This document shows, in pieces, positions 54,723 to 63,487 of a DNA stretch of 64,000 bases. Within the stretch, counting starts at the first letter, position 1. Each line of letters starts with the position of its first letter. The stretch is from Burkholderiaceae bacterium (GTDB lineage: Bacteria; Pseudomonadota; Gammaproteobacteria; Burkholderiales; Burkholderiaceae_C): the NCBI GenBank assembly GCA_913776825.1, contig CAJYPV010000017.1:1-64000 (forward strand), given 5' to 3'. The notes beneath the pieces were generated by a model. The model saw nothing but the letters and a program-made list of their open reading frames with translations, had not been told where the DNA came from and ran no database searches. A program made the position numbers and the translations under genes.

Positions 54723-55927
54723 AGGACGCCGCCGCACCTCGCGGCACCCGCACCGGCTTCACCACCGGTGCGTGCTCGGCGGCCGCCGCGCGCGCGGCGG
54801 TGCTGGGGCTGGCGGGGGGCCAGGTGCCGGATCGGATCGAAAGCCTGTTGCCAAACGGCGACCGCATCTGGTTCGAGGTGCATGACGGACGCTGCGCTGG
54901 CGACCAGGCCCATGCGATGGTGGTGAAGTTCGCCGGCGACGATCCGGACTGCACCGATGGCGCGCACCTGACCGTCGATCTGCAGTTGCTCGCCGGCCAG
55001 GCCGGCGTGGTGACCTTCCATGCCGGCGACGGCGTCGGCACGGTGACCATGCCGGGGCTGGGGCTGGAGGTCGGCGGACCGGCGATCAATCCGGTCCCAC
55101 GCACCAACATCGCGGACAACCTGCGCGAGGCCGCGCCCGCGCTGTTGGCCGAGCATGGCGTGGCGGTGACCATCAGCGTGCCGGGCGGCCAGGACATGGC
55201 GCGCAAAACCACCAATGCGCGGCTAGGCATCCTGGGCGGCATCAGCATTCTGGGCACCACCGGCATCGTGCGACCGTATTCCACTGCCGCCTGGCGCGCG
55301 AGCGTGGTGCAAGGCGTGCAGGTGGCCGCGACGGTCGGCCACGACGTGGTGGCGCTGACCACCGGCGGACGCACCGAGACCTTCGCCATCGGTGCGCTGC
55401 GGGCGGAGCGCCCGGAGCTGCCGCAAGCCTGCTTCGTGCAGATGGGCGACTTCCTGCGGTATGCGCTGGATGAGGTCGTCGCCCAAGGCATTCCGCTGGT
55501 GGTGCTGGCGGTGATGGTGGGCAAGCTGACCAAGATCGCGCAGGGCGAGACCATCACCCATGCCAACCGCAATGTGGTGGACACCGATCTGGTGGCCGAG
55601 ATCGCTCGCCGCATCGGCGCCAGCGCCGAGGACTGCGCCGCGATCGCCGCCGCCGAGACCGCGCGCTTCGGCGCGGAGCTGATGGTCGAGCGTGGCCTTG
55701 GGGATGCCTTCCATCACGCGCTGGCGCAAGCGGCCATCGACACGCTGCTGGCGCCCGACCGCTATGACCGCGCCTTCGCCCTGCGGGTGATGGTGTGCGA
55801 CTTCAATGGGCAATGCGTGGCCGATGTCCATTCCGGCCCGGCGCGACCGCGCGAGCGGCCCGCCACCGCCGGTCGCACCGGCACCGACCACCTGCCCGAC
55901 GCGGACGGCCCTGCCGACGCGACCTGA
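54719..55927 (+). CDS. cbiD: cobalt-precorrin-5B C1-methyltransferase CbiD
   Basis: A 402-residue CbiD. It has GTRTGFTTGACSAAAARAA (about residues 9-27), VTFHAGDGVGTVTMPGL, and the conserved ARLGILGGISILGTTGIVRPYS near 165-190. It catalyses C1 methylation in the cobalt-early pathway, the counterpart of CobF in the aerobic pathway. A short Pro/Arg/Thr tail follows residue 370. It is 16 bp upstream of cobL. Confidence 0.93.
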   Translation: MKDAAAPRGTRTGFTTGACSAAAARAAVLGLAGGQVPDRIESLLPNGDRIWFEVHDGRCAGDQAHAMVVKFAGDDPDCTDGAHLTVDLQLLAGQAGVVTFHAGDGVGTVTMPGLGLEVGGPAINPVPRTNIADNLREAAPALLAEHGVAVTISVPGGQDMARKTTNARLGILGGISILGTTGIVRPYSTAAWRASVVQGVQVAATVGHDVVALTTGGRTETFAIGALRAERPELPQACFVQMGDFLRYALDEVVAQGIPLVVLAVMVGKLTKIAQGETITHANRNVVDTDLVAEIARRIGASAEDCAAIAAAETARFGAELMVERGLGDAFHHALAQAAIDTLLAPDRYDRAFALRVMVCDFNGQCVADVHSGPARPRERPATAGRTGTDHLPDADGPADAT

Positions 55928-55943
55928 TCTTCAAGGACTTCGA

Positions 55944-57272
55944 GTGAGCGATCCCAACCCCTGCCATGTCATCGGCGTGCTGGACGACGGCATGGCCAGC
56001 CTGAGCCCGACGGCGAGCGCGCTGATCCGGTCGGCCGACGTCGTCATCGGCGGCGAGCGCACGCTGGCGCTGTTTGCGGGCGAGATCTCGCCGCAGGCCG
56101 TGCGCCATGATCTGACCGGGGCGCTGTCGCGCGTGCCCGAGTGGGTCCGTGCCGCACGCGAGCGTCTGCAGCGCTGCGTGGTGCTGGCCACCGGCGATCC
56201 GCTGTGCCACGGCATTGCGCCGTACCTGGCCCAGCATCTCTGCATCGAGGCGCTGGACATCCATCCCAATCTGTCGACCCTGCAACTGGCCTGCGCCCGC
56301 ATCGGGCTGGCCTGGCAGGATGCGCGCATCGTCTCGGCCCATGGCAAGGATGCCGGTGAATGGACGCGCGGCAGCCTGCCGTCGCATGGTCTCTATCCGC
56401 TGGCGCAGGCGTTGCGCGCGCACGATCGTCTGCTGGTGCTGACCAGCCCGGCGAACTCGCCGGACCGCATCGCCCGGCTGCTGCTGGCCGAAGGGCTGGG
56501 GGACGAATTCCTGATGGCGGTCGCCGAGCGACTGATGCAGCCCGAAGAGCGGGTGCTGCCGCAACTGGAGCCGGCGGACGCCGCGCAGCAGCAGTTTGCC
56601 GACCTGAACGTGGTGCTGCTGTGGCGCCGGCTGCCGGCGCCGCGGCCGGTGCGCTTTGGGCTGGCTGATGCGGCCTATCACCAGCGCCAGCCCGAGAAGG
56701 GCCTGATCACCAAGCAGGAGGTGCGTGCGGTCAGCCTGGCCCGCATGCAACTGCGCGCTGATAGCGTGGTCTGGGATCTGGGCGCGGGCTCGGGGTCGGT
56801 GGGACTGGAAGCCGCTCGGCTGTGTCCGCAGGGGCATGTGCATGCGATCGAGAAGAACGAGGGCGATGTCGCCATCGCGCGGCGCAACCATGACGCCTTC
56901 GGCGTCAGCAACTACACGCTGACGCTGGGCAAGGCGCCGGAGGGGCTCGACGCCTGGCCGGCACCGGATGCCGTGTTCATCGGCGGTTCCGGCGGTGAGC
57001 TGTCCACGCTGATCACGCAGGTGATGGCGAGGCTGCGGCCCGACGGACGGCTGGTGATGAACTTCGTCACGCTGGAAAACCTGGCGACGGCCACGGCGGC
57101 GCTGCAGGCGCTGTCCGCCGACGGTGTGGCCTGGGATGTCCTGCAGATCCAGGCCTCGCGCAGCAAGCCGATTCTTCACATGCACCGCATGGTGGCCGAG
57201 AACCCGGTCTGGATCGTGTGTGCCTGGCGGGAAGCGCGGCCCGCGGCAACGACGGAGGCGAGCGATGACTGA
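55944..57272 (+). CDS. cobL: precorrin-6Y C5,15-methyltransferase (decarboxylating), CbiE-CbiT fusion
   Basis: A 442-residue fusion of CbiE (residues about 1-215) and CbiT (about 225-425). CbiE carries methylase motifs (VVLATGDPLCHGI, VSAHGKDAGEW). CbiT carries a class I SAM fold (VWDLGAGSGSVGLEAA, PDAVFIGGSGGE). The order and size are as in CobL. The start is GTG 55944 with AAGGA eight bases upstream. The frame is open further back only into cbiD. It overlaps cobI by eight bases. Confidence 0.92.
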   Translation: MSDPNPCHVIGVLDDGMASLSPTASALIRSADVVIGGERTLALFAGEISPQAVRHDLTGALSRVPEWVRAARERLQRCVVLATGDPLCHGIAPYLAQHLCIEALDIHPNLSTLQLACARIGLAWQDARIVSAHGKDAGEWTRGSLPSHGLYPLAQALRAHDRLLVLTSPANSPDRIARLLLAEGLGDEFLMAVAERLMQPEERVLPQLEPADAAQQQFADLNVVLLWRRLPAPRPVRFGLADAAYHQRQPEKGLITKQEVRAVSLARMQLRADSVVWDLGAGSGSVGLEAARLCPQGHVHAIEKNEGDVAIARRNHDAFGVSNYTLTLGKAPEGLDAWPAPDAVFIGGSGGELSTLITQVMARLRPDGRLVMNFVTLENLATATAALQALSADGVAWDVLQIQASRSKPILHMHRMVAENPVWIVCAWREARPAATTEASDD

Positions 57273-58152
57273 GACGACGCCGATCACGCCGAACGCGCCG
57301 ACCAGGCCGAGCACGCGCGGGACGCTGTGGGGCGTGTCGCTGGGCCCGGGCGATCCGGGCCTGATCACCCGCGCGGCCTGGGACGCGCTGAGCCGCACCG
57401 ATGCGGTCTGGGTCTATCCCGCGCGCAGCGGCAAGACGCCCAGCTATGCCTTCGACATCGTGCAGCGCGCCGGCCTGACGCCGCCCGAGACGCATCGGCA
57501 GTTGCTGTTCCCCATGACCCATGACGGCGAGAAGCTCGCGCGCGCCTGGCTGAAGGCGGCGGAGACCGTGCTGCCCTGGCTGCAGGCGGGACAGGATGTG
57601 CTGTTCCTGGTGGAAGGCGATGCCAGCACCTATGCCACCTTCGGCCATCTCGCGCGCACGGTGCGGGCGATCGACGCTGCGGTGCCGGTGCGGGTGCTGG
57701 CGGGCGTCAATGCCTTTACCGCCGCCTGCGCCAGCGTGGACATACCGTTCGCCGAGCAGGACGACACCGTCGCCATCGTGCCGGCGGCCTACGGCGTGAG
57801 CGCGGTCGATCGGCTGCTGCCCGACTTCGACACCCTGGTGCTCATGAAGATCAAGCCGTTGATCGGGGAGCTGCTGGACTGGCTGTCGCAGCGCGAGCTG
57901 CTGGCCCAGGCCCATTTCATCGAACGTGTGGGTGCGCCCGATGAGCGCCGCGTCTCCGGTGCCGACCTGTTGAGCCTGCGCGATCAGAAGGTCAGCTACC
58001 TCTCTTTGATGATCGTGAAGAACCCGCACCGCATCCGCGGTGAGCGCATCAAGGGCTGCCTGAAGAAGAGCGGTCCCGGCGCCGTTTCGGTGCCTCTTGC
58101 CGACGCCGTCTCCGCCGATGTCTCCGTTCCCCTGTCCTTGGAAAACTCATGA
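57265..58152 (+). CDS. cobI: precorrin-2 / cobalt-precorrin-2 C20-methyltransferase
   Basis: A 295-residue tetrapyrrole methylase. It has the SAM site GVSLGPGDPGLITRAAW (about residues 23-39), FLVEGDASTYATF and the C-terminal KVSYLSLMIVKN typical of CobI/CbiL. The last 30 residues (Ser/Val/Ala-rich) are an extension. GGAGGCGAGCG precedes the ATG. ATGA overlap links it to cbiG. Confidence 0.92.
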   Translation: MTETTPITPNAPTRPSTRGTLWGVSLGPGDPGLITRAAWDALSRTDAVWVYPARSGKTPSYAFDIVQRAGLTPPETHRQLLFPMTHDGEKLARAWLKAAETVLPWLQAGQDVLFLVEGDASTYATFGHLARTVRAIDAAVPVRVLAGVNAFTAACASVDIPFAEQDDTVAIVPAAYGVSAVDRLLPDFDTLVLMKIKPLIGELLDWLSQRELLAQAHFIERVGAPDERRVSGADLLSLRDQKVSYLSLMIVKNPHRIRGERIKGCLKKSGPGAVSVPLADAVSADVSVPLSLENS

Positions 58153-58964
58153 GCTCTGCTGCCTCCTCCAGCGAATCGCCGGCCGTCACGCCGGTGCTGT
58201 CCAGCGTGCCGACCGCCGAGCCTCGGCTGTGCATCGTCGCCATCACCAAGCACGGTGCCGCGCAAGCCGCGCGCCTGGCGGCGGATCTGCCGCAGGCGCA
58301 GGTGTGCACCTCGGCGAAATTCGCCGCCGCCTTCGACGGCCTGCCCAATGCGGTGAAGGCTTACGACGGCGCGCTGCGCGATCAGATCGGCCCGCTGTTC
58401 GCGGAGCAGGATCAGCTGATCTTCTTCGTGTCGCTCGGCGCGGTGGTGCGGCTGATTGCGCCGCACCTCAAGGACAAGGATGTGGACCCCGGCGTGATCG
58501 TGGTCGATGACGCCGGCCAGTATGTGATTCCCGTGCTCTCCGGCCATGTCGGCGGCGCCAATGAATGGAGCGAGCGGGTCGCGGATCTGCTGGGCGCGGT
58601 GCCGGTGTTGACGACCGCCTCCGATGTGGGTCGAACGATTCCGGTGGACATCCTCGGCCGGCATCTGGGCTGGCGGGTGGAGGCGCCGAAGATCAACATC
58701 ACGCGGGTCTCGGCGCATGTGGTGAATGGCGAGCCGATCGCCTTCGTTCAGGAAGCCGGTCGGACCGACTGGTGGACCCGCCCCACCCCGCTGCCGGCCA
58801 ACATCCATCGCTTCGATCGCTTCGACGAGGTGGACCCGTCGCGCTTCGCGGCGGTGCTGTGGGTCACGCAGGCACCGATCGCACCGGCGCTGTGGAGCGA
58901 GTGGCATGAGCGGCTGGTGGTGTATCGGCCGCCGGTCGACGACGCACAGACGCCGCAGCCATGA
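58149..58964 (+). CDS. cbiG: cobalt-precorrin-5A hydrolase CbiG, N-terminal and central parts
   Basis: A 271-residue protein carrying the CbiG N-terminal domain (SLGAVVRLIAPHLKDKDVDPGV near residues 97-118, VIPVLSGHVGGANEW) and the central region. CbiG opens the delta-lactone ring and releases acetaldehyde in the anaerobic pathway. The usual C-terminal domain is missing here and is encoded separately by the next gene, overlapping by ATGA, so CbiG is split in two. The N-terminal 25 residues are low complexity. Confidence 0.9.
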   Translation: MSSAASSSESPAVTPVLSSVPTAEPRLCIVAITKHGAAQAARLAADLPQAQVCTSAKFAAAFDGLPNAVKAYDGALRDQIGPLFAEQDQLIFFVSLGAVVRLIAPHLKDKDVDPGVIVVDDAGQYVIPVLSGHVGGANEWSERVADLLGAVPVLTTASDVGRTIPVDILGRHLGWRVEAPKINITRVSAHVVNGEPIAFVQEAGRTDWWTRPTPLPANIHRFDRFDEVDPSRFAAVLWVTQAPIAPALWSEWHERLVVYRPPVDDAQTPQP

Positions 58965-59365
58965 CCGCCATCACCTTGGGCGTGGGCTGTGATCGTGGCA
59001 CCTCGGTGCAGACGATCCACGAGGCCGTCACCGCCGCGTTGAGCCAGGCGGGCCTGCGACTGGACCAGGTGGTCGCGGTGGCCAGCATCACGCTCAAGAC
59101 CGATGAGGCGGGCCTGCTCGCCCTGGCGGCGCAGCACGGCTGGCCGCTGCAGTTCTATCCCCCGGAGGTGCTGGCGCAGGTGCCGGTGCCGAATCCGTCG
59201 GAGACGGTGCGCCGTCACACCGGCACGCCGTCGGTGAGCGAGGCCGCGTGCCTGCTGGCCGCAGGCCCCGACACCCCGATGAGCGCATTGATCGTCGAGA
59301 AGCTGCGCCATCGCGGCGAGGACGGCCGTCACGCCACCGTATCGATTGCAAGGAAGACCCCATGA
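58961..59365 (+). CDS. cobE: CobE / CbiG C-terminal domain protein
   Basis: A 134-residue protein equal to the CbiG C-terminal domain (CobE family). It has LGVGCDRGTSVQTIHEAV at the start, SITLKTDEAGLLALA and GTPSVSEAACLLAAG. In many organisms it is fused to CbiG. Here it is a stand-alone partner with a four-base overlap on both sides. Its precise role in the split enzyme is not established. Confidence 0.9.
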   Translation: MTAITLGVGCDRGTSVQTIHEAVTAALSQAGLRLDQVVAVASITLKTDEAGLLALAAQHGWPLQFYPPEVLAQVPVPNPSETVRRHTGTPSVSEAACLLAAGPDTPMSALIVEKLRHRGEDGRHATVSIARKTP

Positions 59366-60399
59366 CGTTGGACATTCAGACCGTGGACATTCAGGAAGCG
59401 GCCGCCGCGCCGCGCGGCAAGATCATGCTGGTGGGCATCGGCCCCGGCAGTGAAGCGCACATGACGCATCGGGCCCGCGCGGCGATCGCGGAGTCGGACG
59501 TCGTGATCGGCTACGTCACCTACATCAAGCTGGTGGCCGATCTGCTGGAGGGCAAGGAGGTCATTCGCAAGTCGATGACCGAAGAGCTGGACCGCGCGGT
59601 GAGTGCGCTGGAAGCGGCGCGCAGCGGCAAGAAGGTGGCGTTGATTTCGTCGGGCGATGCCGGCGTCTACGGCATGGCCGGTCCGACTTACGAGGTGCTG
59701 TTCCAGGCCGGTTGGACGCCGGAGGACACGGTCGAAGTCGAGATCATTCCGGGCGCGTCGGCGCTCAACAGCTGCGCGGCGCTGGTCGGCGCGCCGCTGA
59801 CCCATGACTTCTGCGCGATCTCGCTATCGGACCTGCTGACCCCCTGGCCGACGATCGCGCGTCGGCTGGATGCGGTGGCGATGGCGGACTTCGTCGTCGC
59901 GCTTTACAACCCGAAGAGCGGCCGCCGCACGCGCCAGATCGTCGAGGCGCAGCGGCTGTTCCTGCGCCATCGCCGGCCGGACACGCCGGTGGCGATCGTC
60001 AAGAGCGCCTATCGGCGGCGGCAGAACATTGTCTTCACCACGCTGGACCAGATGGCCGAGGCGGACATCGGCATGCTCAGCACCGTGCTGATCGGCAACA
60101 GCAACACCTTCATCCAGCACGGGCTGATGGTGACGCCGCGCGGCTATGCTAACAAGTACGACATGGCGGATGGCGCCACGCGTGAGGGGGAGCGCGCGGG
60201 TCGGTCGCTGTCGACCGGTTTGCTGGGCTGGCTGGATCAGTTGCGCGCCGATCAGGCCGCGGGCGACGACCTCGCCACACTGGCGCGTCGTCATCGACTG
60301 CCGGAGGACTATCTGGCCGCCGTGCTGGCCGAGCCGGACGAGGTGAGCGAGCCCTCCAACGAGAGCACTGAGGCGGCCGCGACGGAGGAGCAGTCGTGA
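59362..60399 (+). CDS. cobJ: precorrin-3B / cobalt-precorrin-3 C17-methyltransferase
   Basis: A 345-residue tetrapyrrole methylase that contracts the ring while methylating C17. It has the SAM site MLVGIGPGSEAHMTHRA (about residues 22-38), ISSGDAGVYGMAGP, IIPGASALNSCAALVGAPL and LYNPKSGRRTRQIVEAQRLF, all characteristic of CobJ/CbiH. An extra C-terminal segment of about 75 residues follows the methylase fold. AAGGAAG precedes ATG 59362. The next gene, a ferredoxin, overlaps it (GTGA). Confidence 0.92.
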   Translation: MTLDIQTVDIQEAAAAPRGKIMLVGIGPGSEAHMTHRARAAIAESDVVIGYVTYIKLVADLLEGKEVIRKSMTEELDRAVSALEAARSGKKVALISSGDAGVYGMAGPTYEVLFQAGWTPEDTVEVEIIPGASALNSCAALVGAPLTHDFCAISLSDLLTPWPTIARRLDAVAMADFVVALYNPKSGRRTRQIVEAQRLFLRHRRPDTPVAIVKSAYRRRQNIVFTTLDQMAEADIGMLSTVLIGNSNTFIQHGLMVTPRGYANKYDMADGATREGERAGRSLSTGLLGWLDQLRADQAAGDDLATLARRHRLPEDYLAAVLAEPDEVSEPSNESTEAAATEEQS

Positions 60400-60851
60400 G
60401 CGAGTCCGAGGTCATCAAGCCCAAGATCGGCGAGTACCGCCGGCACATCCTGGTGTGCACCGGCGAGCGTTGCACGGGCGATGGGGCGTCGCAGGCGCTG
60501 TTCGACAGCCTCGGCGACAAGTTCAAGGCCGCTGGCCTGAATGCCGGCCCGTTGCGGGTCAAGCGCACCCGCGCGAGCTGCTTCGCGGCGTGCAAGGGCG
60601 GTCCCATCGTGTGCGTGCAGCCGGATGGCACCTGGTACTACAACGTCACGCCGGACAACATGGACCGCATCATCGACCAGCACCTGATCGGCGGCCATCC
60701 GGTGAGCGATCTGGTGTTCCATCAGGCCGAGGTGCCGGAGGCCTGCGAGGCCGCCGATGCGGGCGCTGAGGCGACGTCGTGCGCGGCGTCTGCGGCGAGC
60801 GCGGCGTCTGCGGCGAGCGCGGACGGGACGAATGAAGGAGCGGCTCGATGA
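60396..60851 (+). CDS. thioredoxin-like [2Fe-2S] ferredoxin in the cobalamin operon
   Basis: A 151-residue protein whose first about 105 residues match thioredoxin-fold 2Fe-2S ferredoxins. The four probable cluster ligands are CTGERC (two cysteines, about residues 21 and 26) and CFAACKGGPIVC (about 59-70, two of its three cysteines). A low-complexity Ala/Ser/Glu tail follows. The start is GTG 60396. Its place between cobJ and cobA suggests it donates electrons to a corrin-pathway step, but the step is unknown. Confidence 0.85.
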   Translation: MSESEVIKPKIGEYRRHILVCTGERCTGDGASQALFDSLGDKFKAAGLNAGPLRVKRTRASCFAACKGGPIVCVQPDGTWYYNVTPDNMDRIIDQHLIGGHPVSDLVFHQAEVPEACEAADAGAEATSCAASAASAASAASADGTNEGAAR

Positions 60852-61606
60852 GCGTTCCCTTTCATCTGCCGCCGGGCAGTGTCGCGCTGGTGGGCGGCGG
60901 CCCGGGCGCGGGCGACCTGATCACCTTGCGTGCGTTCCATTGTTTGCAGCAGGCGGATGTGGTTCTGTATGACCTGTTGGTCGGGCCGGATGTGCTGGCT
61001 CATGTGCCGGCGGGCGTGGAGCGCATCAATGTCGGCAAGGCGGCCGGGCGCCACAGCTGGGCGCAGCGGGACATCTGCGCGTTGCTGGTGGAGAAGGCCC
61101 GCGCTGGCCTGCGGGTGGTGCGGCTCAAGGGCGGCGATCCGTTCATCTTCGGCCGAGGCGGCGAGGAGATGGACGCGTTGATCGAGGCCGGCATCACGGT
61201 GCAGGTGATCCCGGGAATCACCGCTGCCATGGGCGCGGCGGCGGGTTTGGCATTTCCGCTGACGCACCGCGACCATGCGCACAGCTGCGTCTTCGTCACC
61301 GGCCATCTGCAGCATGACCAGCTGACCTTGAACTGGACCGCGCTGGCGCAGCCCCGTCAGACGGTGGTGATCTACATGGGCCTGACCGGCGTGCAGACGA
61401 TCGCGACCTCCCTGCAGGCCGCGGGTCTGCCGGCGCAAACGCCGGTCGCGATCGTGCGGTCGGCGACGTGCCCGGATCAGGAGACGCATGTCACCACGCT
61501 CGAGGCGCTGCCTGAGACGGTGCGGGAGCGGGGTGTGACGCCGCCGGCGTTGTTGGTGATCGGGACGGTGGTGGGGTTGATGCGAGTTGAGAACGGCGCC
61601 GAGTGA
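60848..61606 (+). CDS. cobA: uroporphyrinogen-III C-methyltransferase
   Basis: A 252-residue SUMT that makes precorrin-2, the precursor of sirohydrochlorin for CbiX. It has LVGGGPGAGDLITLRA (about residues 15-30), VRLKGGDPFIFGRGGEE and VIPGITAAMGAAAG. It is a single-domain CobA without a fused CysG dehydrogenase/ferrochelatase, so that oxidation is provided elsewhere. It is the last gene of the operon and overlaps the ferredoxin by four bases. Confidence 0.93.
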   Translation: MSVPFHLPPGSVALVGGGPGAGDLITLRAFHCLQQADVVLYDLLVGPDVLAHVPAGVERINVGKAAGRHSWAQRDICALLVEKARAGLRVVRLKGGDPFIFGRGGEEMDALIEAGITVQVIPGITAAMGAAAGLAFPLTHRDHAHSCVFVTGHLQHDQLTLNWTALAQPRQTVVIYMGLTGVQTIATSLQAAGLPAQTPVAIVRSATCPDQETHVTTLEALPETVRERGVTPPALLVIGTVVGLMRVENGAE

Positions 61607-61632
61607 ATCGGGCCTCTCAGGCGGCTGATTCA
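61604..61632. terminator. hairpin between cobA and the convergent hypothetical gene
   Basis: TGAATC (61604-61609) pairs with GATTCA (61627-61632), and GCCT-CTC-AGGC forms an inner stem. TTTTT occurs about ten bases further. It is a possible bidirectional terminator of modest quality. Confidence 0.4.
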
Positions 61633-62457
61633 GATGCCTGGCTTTTTCGCTTGGATGTTCTTGGGCTTTGGCTTCAGCTCGATCGCGAGAAACTCTGCGG
61701 CAGTCAGCATGCTGCCTCCAAGGTTTGGCACGCTCACCAGGACAAAGGTCGTGGGGATTGGGGACGTGGGCTGCGGTTCGTCGGTGGCCTTTTCGTCAGC
61801 CGCCGCGCGGGCCGGTGTCGTGCTTTGAGCGATTGAGGCGCCTCCGCCTCCACCGCCACTGCCGCCGCCCTCTCCGGACTCGCCTGCCGAATTGAGCCAG
61901 CTGCCGCGCACCTCATCCAATTTCCTCAGATAGGCCTGCATTTCTTCAGCGGTCGTCGAGCCCAAGTCTTTGAGGCAGCCTTCGCACGTGAGGTTCACGA
62001 AGTCTCCAGCAGGGTCGCTGGCGTAGCGCTGCGCACGCAACTGGAAGGTGTTCTCTTTTGGATGACCGTAGACAAAGAAGTGCGCGTCGCTGCCGCCGAG
62101 CCGCTCGAAGCCTTGGAAGGCTTTTTTGAACAAGTCGAAAAAACGGCCTGGCTTCACGTTCTCGTCGGCTGCGTCCGAGGCAAATGCGGGGAACTTCTCC
62201 TTTTCTCGTTGGATGGCCGCTTTGTTTCTCTTGAATTCGATCAGACGGCAACGGGTTCCATCCTGAATCAGCAGATCCCCAAAACTCTTTTCGACATCGC
62301 CCGCGAGTGGAAAGGCATCGGCCGCACTCGGAAGGATGTTTCTGACGAACGCGTATTCCACTGTCTTTTCCCACCAGATGTAGGTGGGATTGGCCGCTGG
62401 CACCTCGGCGGCAGCGGGCGCCTCAGGCGCATCGTTCGTGGGATCGGGGTGGGTCAT
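61630..62457 (-). CDS. hypothetical protein with PD-(D/E)XK nuclease-like motif
   Basis: A 275-residue protein I do not recognise. Residues 54-79 read like a PD-(D/E)XK core: an acidic residue at Asp61 in EKSFGDLLIQDG, then IEFKRNK with Glu74 and Lys76 on the next strand, with Glu30 or Glu34 in an upstream helix. The middle (about 100-185) has FFDLFKKAFQGFERLGG and two cysteines in TCEGC. The C-terminal third is a Gly/Ser linker followed by a short hydrophobic segment. GC is low for the region (29/60 in 62221-62280). I chose the start at 62457. The unknown gene at 62502-63260 is 44 bp upstream and may be co-transcribed. Nuclease function is inferred from motif spacing only. Confidence 0.65.
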   Translation of the reverse strand: MTHPDPTNDAPEAPAAAEVPAANPTYIWWEKTVEYAFVRNILPSAADAFPLAGDVEKSFGDLLIQDGTRCRLIEFKRNKAAIQREKEKFPAFASDAADENVKPGRFFDLFKKAFQGFERLGGSDAHFFVYGHPKENTFQLRAQRYASDPAGDFVNLTCEGCLKDLGSTTAEEMQAYLRKLDEVRGSWLNSAGESGEGGGSGGGGGGASIAQSTTPARAAADEKATDEPQPTSPIPTTFVLVSVPNLGGSMLTAAEFLAIELKPKPKNIQAKKPGI

Positions 62458-62501
62458 GGCGATCAGGCAATGGTGGGATGAAGACGCGACAGCAATCGCC
62501 G

Positions 62502-63260
62502 TTATACCTGTCCATCGCTCCAACGCGCTTTGAAATCCTCCGGCCAAAACTCCGCCGGCACGATCATCACCGCGCCGGTGGACGGATGGGTCAGGATCGG
62601 CAGCAGGCCGGAGGTCAGCACGCCTGCCGGCAGGTGCCGGCGGAACACCATGAAGGTGGTGGACCGAAGCGGACGCGTGGAAAACACCGGCGGCAGATCG
62701 TCGCTGAGCGTGCGGGACATTTCGTCCGTGACCTGATTGGCCAGGCGCTTCAGGACCGGGTGGGTCTGCTCGGTGTTCTTGAATGAGAAGAAGGCGCCGC
62801 CGATGGCTCGCAGCTCCTGCGGGTGCTCATCGAAATAGCGGTCGCGCGAATAGACCAGCATGGCGGGGCAATCGTCTTCGCCCGGCGAGAACAGCAAGCG
62901 ATTGGCCTGCACCAGCGCGCCCCAGCCGATCTGGCCGCCCTTGAGCAGCAGCGCCTGTCGCTGGACGACCTCCGACAGCCGGTCCTCCTTCTGCATCCAT
63001 TCCGGCCGCGGCCCCAACAAGCCGTTGATCAGTTGCGTATCGGCGCCGAGCTGCCAGCCGGCGAAGCGGCTGCGCAGGGTGTTGAGCATGCTCGCCAGAT
63101 CCGGCTGCGACGGCATCGGACCGACCAGCGGCTCGAAGGCGGCCAGCTCATCGGCCTGCGCATCCGCCATCGGCCGCTTGCCGAGTCGCGACCGCAACCA
63201 TTGAACAAGGCCGCCACCGCGCCCGGCGCGCGAGGAATCAGCGGGAGAGCGTGAAGCCAT
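62502..63260 (-). CDS. hypothetical protein, conserved-looking, function unknown
   Basis: A 252-residue soluble protein without signal peptide or membrane helix. About 35 basic N-terminal residues lead into a globular region with mixed helices and strands (VVQRQALLLKGGQIGWGALVQANRL, MLVYSRDRYFDEHPQEL, FMVFRRHLPAGVL). The C-terminal PAEFWPEDFKARW looks conserved. No catalytic motif can be named. Codon use is like the core genome, unlike its downstream neighbour. The start at 63260 is the first ATG of the frame and has a mediocre AGG upstream. Confidence 0.7.
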   Translation of the reverse strand: MASRSPADSSRAGRGGGLVQWLRSRLGKRPMADAQADELAAFEPLVGPMPSQPDLASMLNTLRSRFAGWQLGADTQLINGLLGPRPEWMQKEDRLSEVVQRQALLLKGGQIGWGALVQANRLLFSPGEDDCPAMLVYSRDRYFDEHPQELRAIGGAFFSFKNTEQTHPVLKRLANQVTDEMSRTLSDDLPPVFSTRPLRSTTFMVFRRHLPAGVLTSGLLPILTHPSTGAVMIVPAEFWPEDFKARWSDGQV

Positions 63261-63487
63261 GAGAGAACCTGTGCGTCCATCGATGCGGCCACATTCTCAG
63301 CGGCTCATTGCGGACCACCTGTCATCTTTCTAGCGCTCAGCGGACATTGTTGGCAACAGACGGCGCATCGCTTCGACTGGTCCTCGTGGACTGACAGGCA
63401 GAGCGCCGCAACCCTAGCCCCCGCACAGACATCGAAGATGCTGACGAGCGCATCGACGTCCTGCGCGCCGCCCGCCAAATCCTTTAC

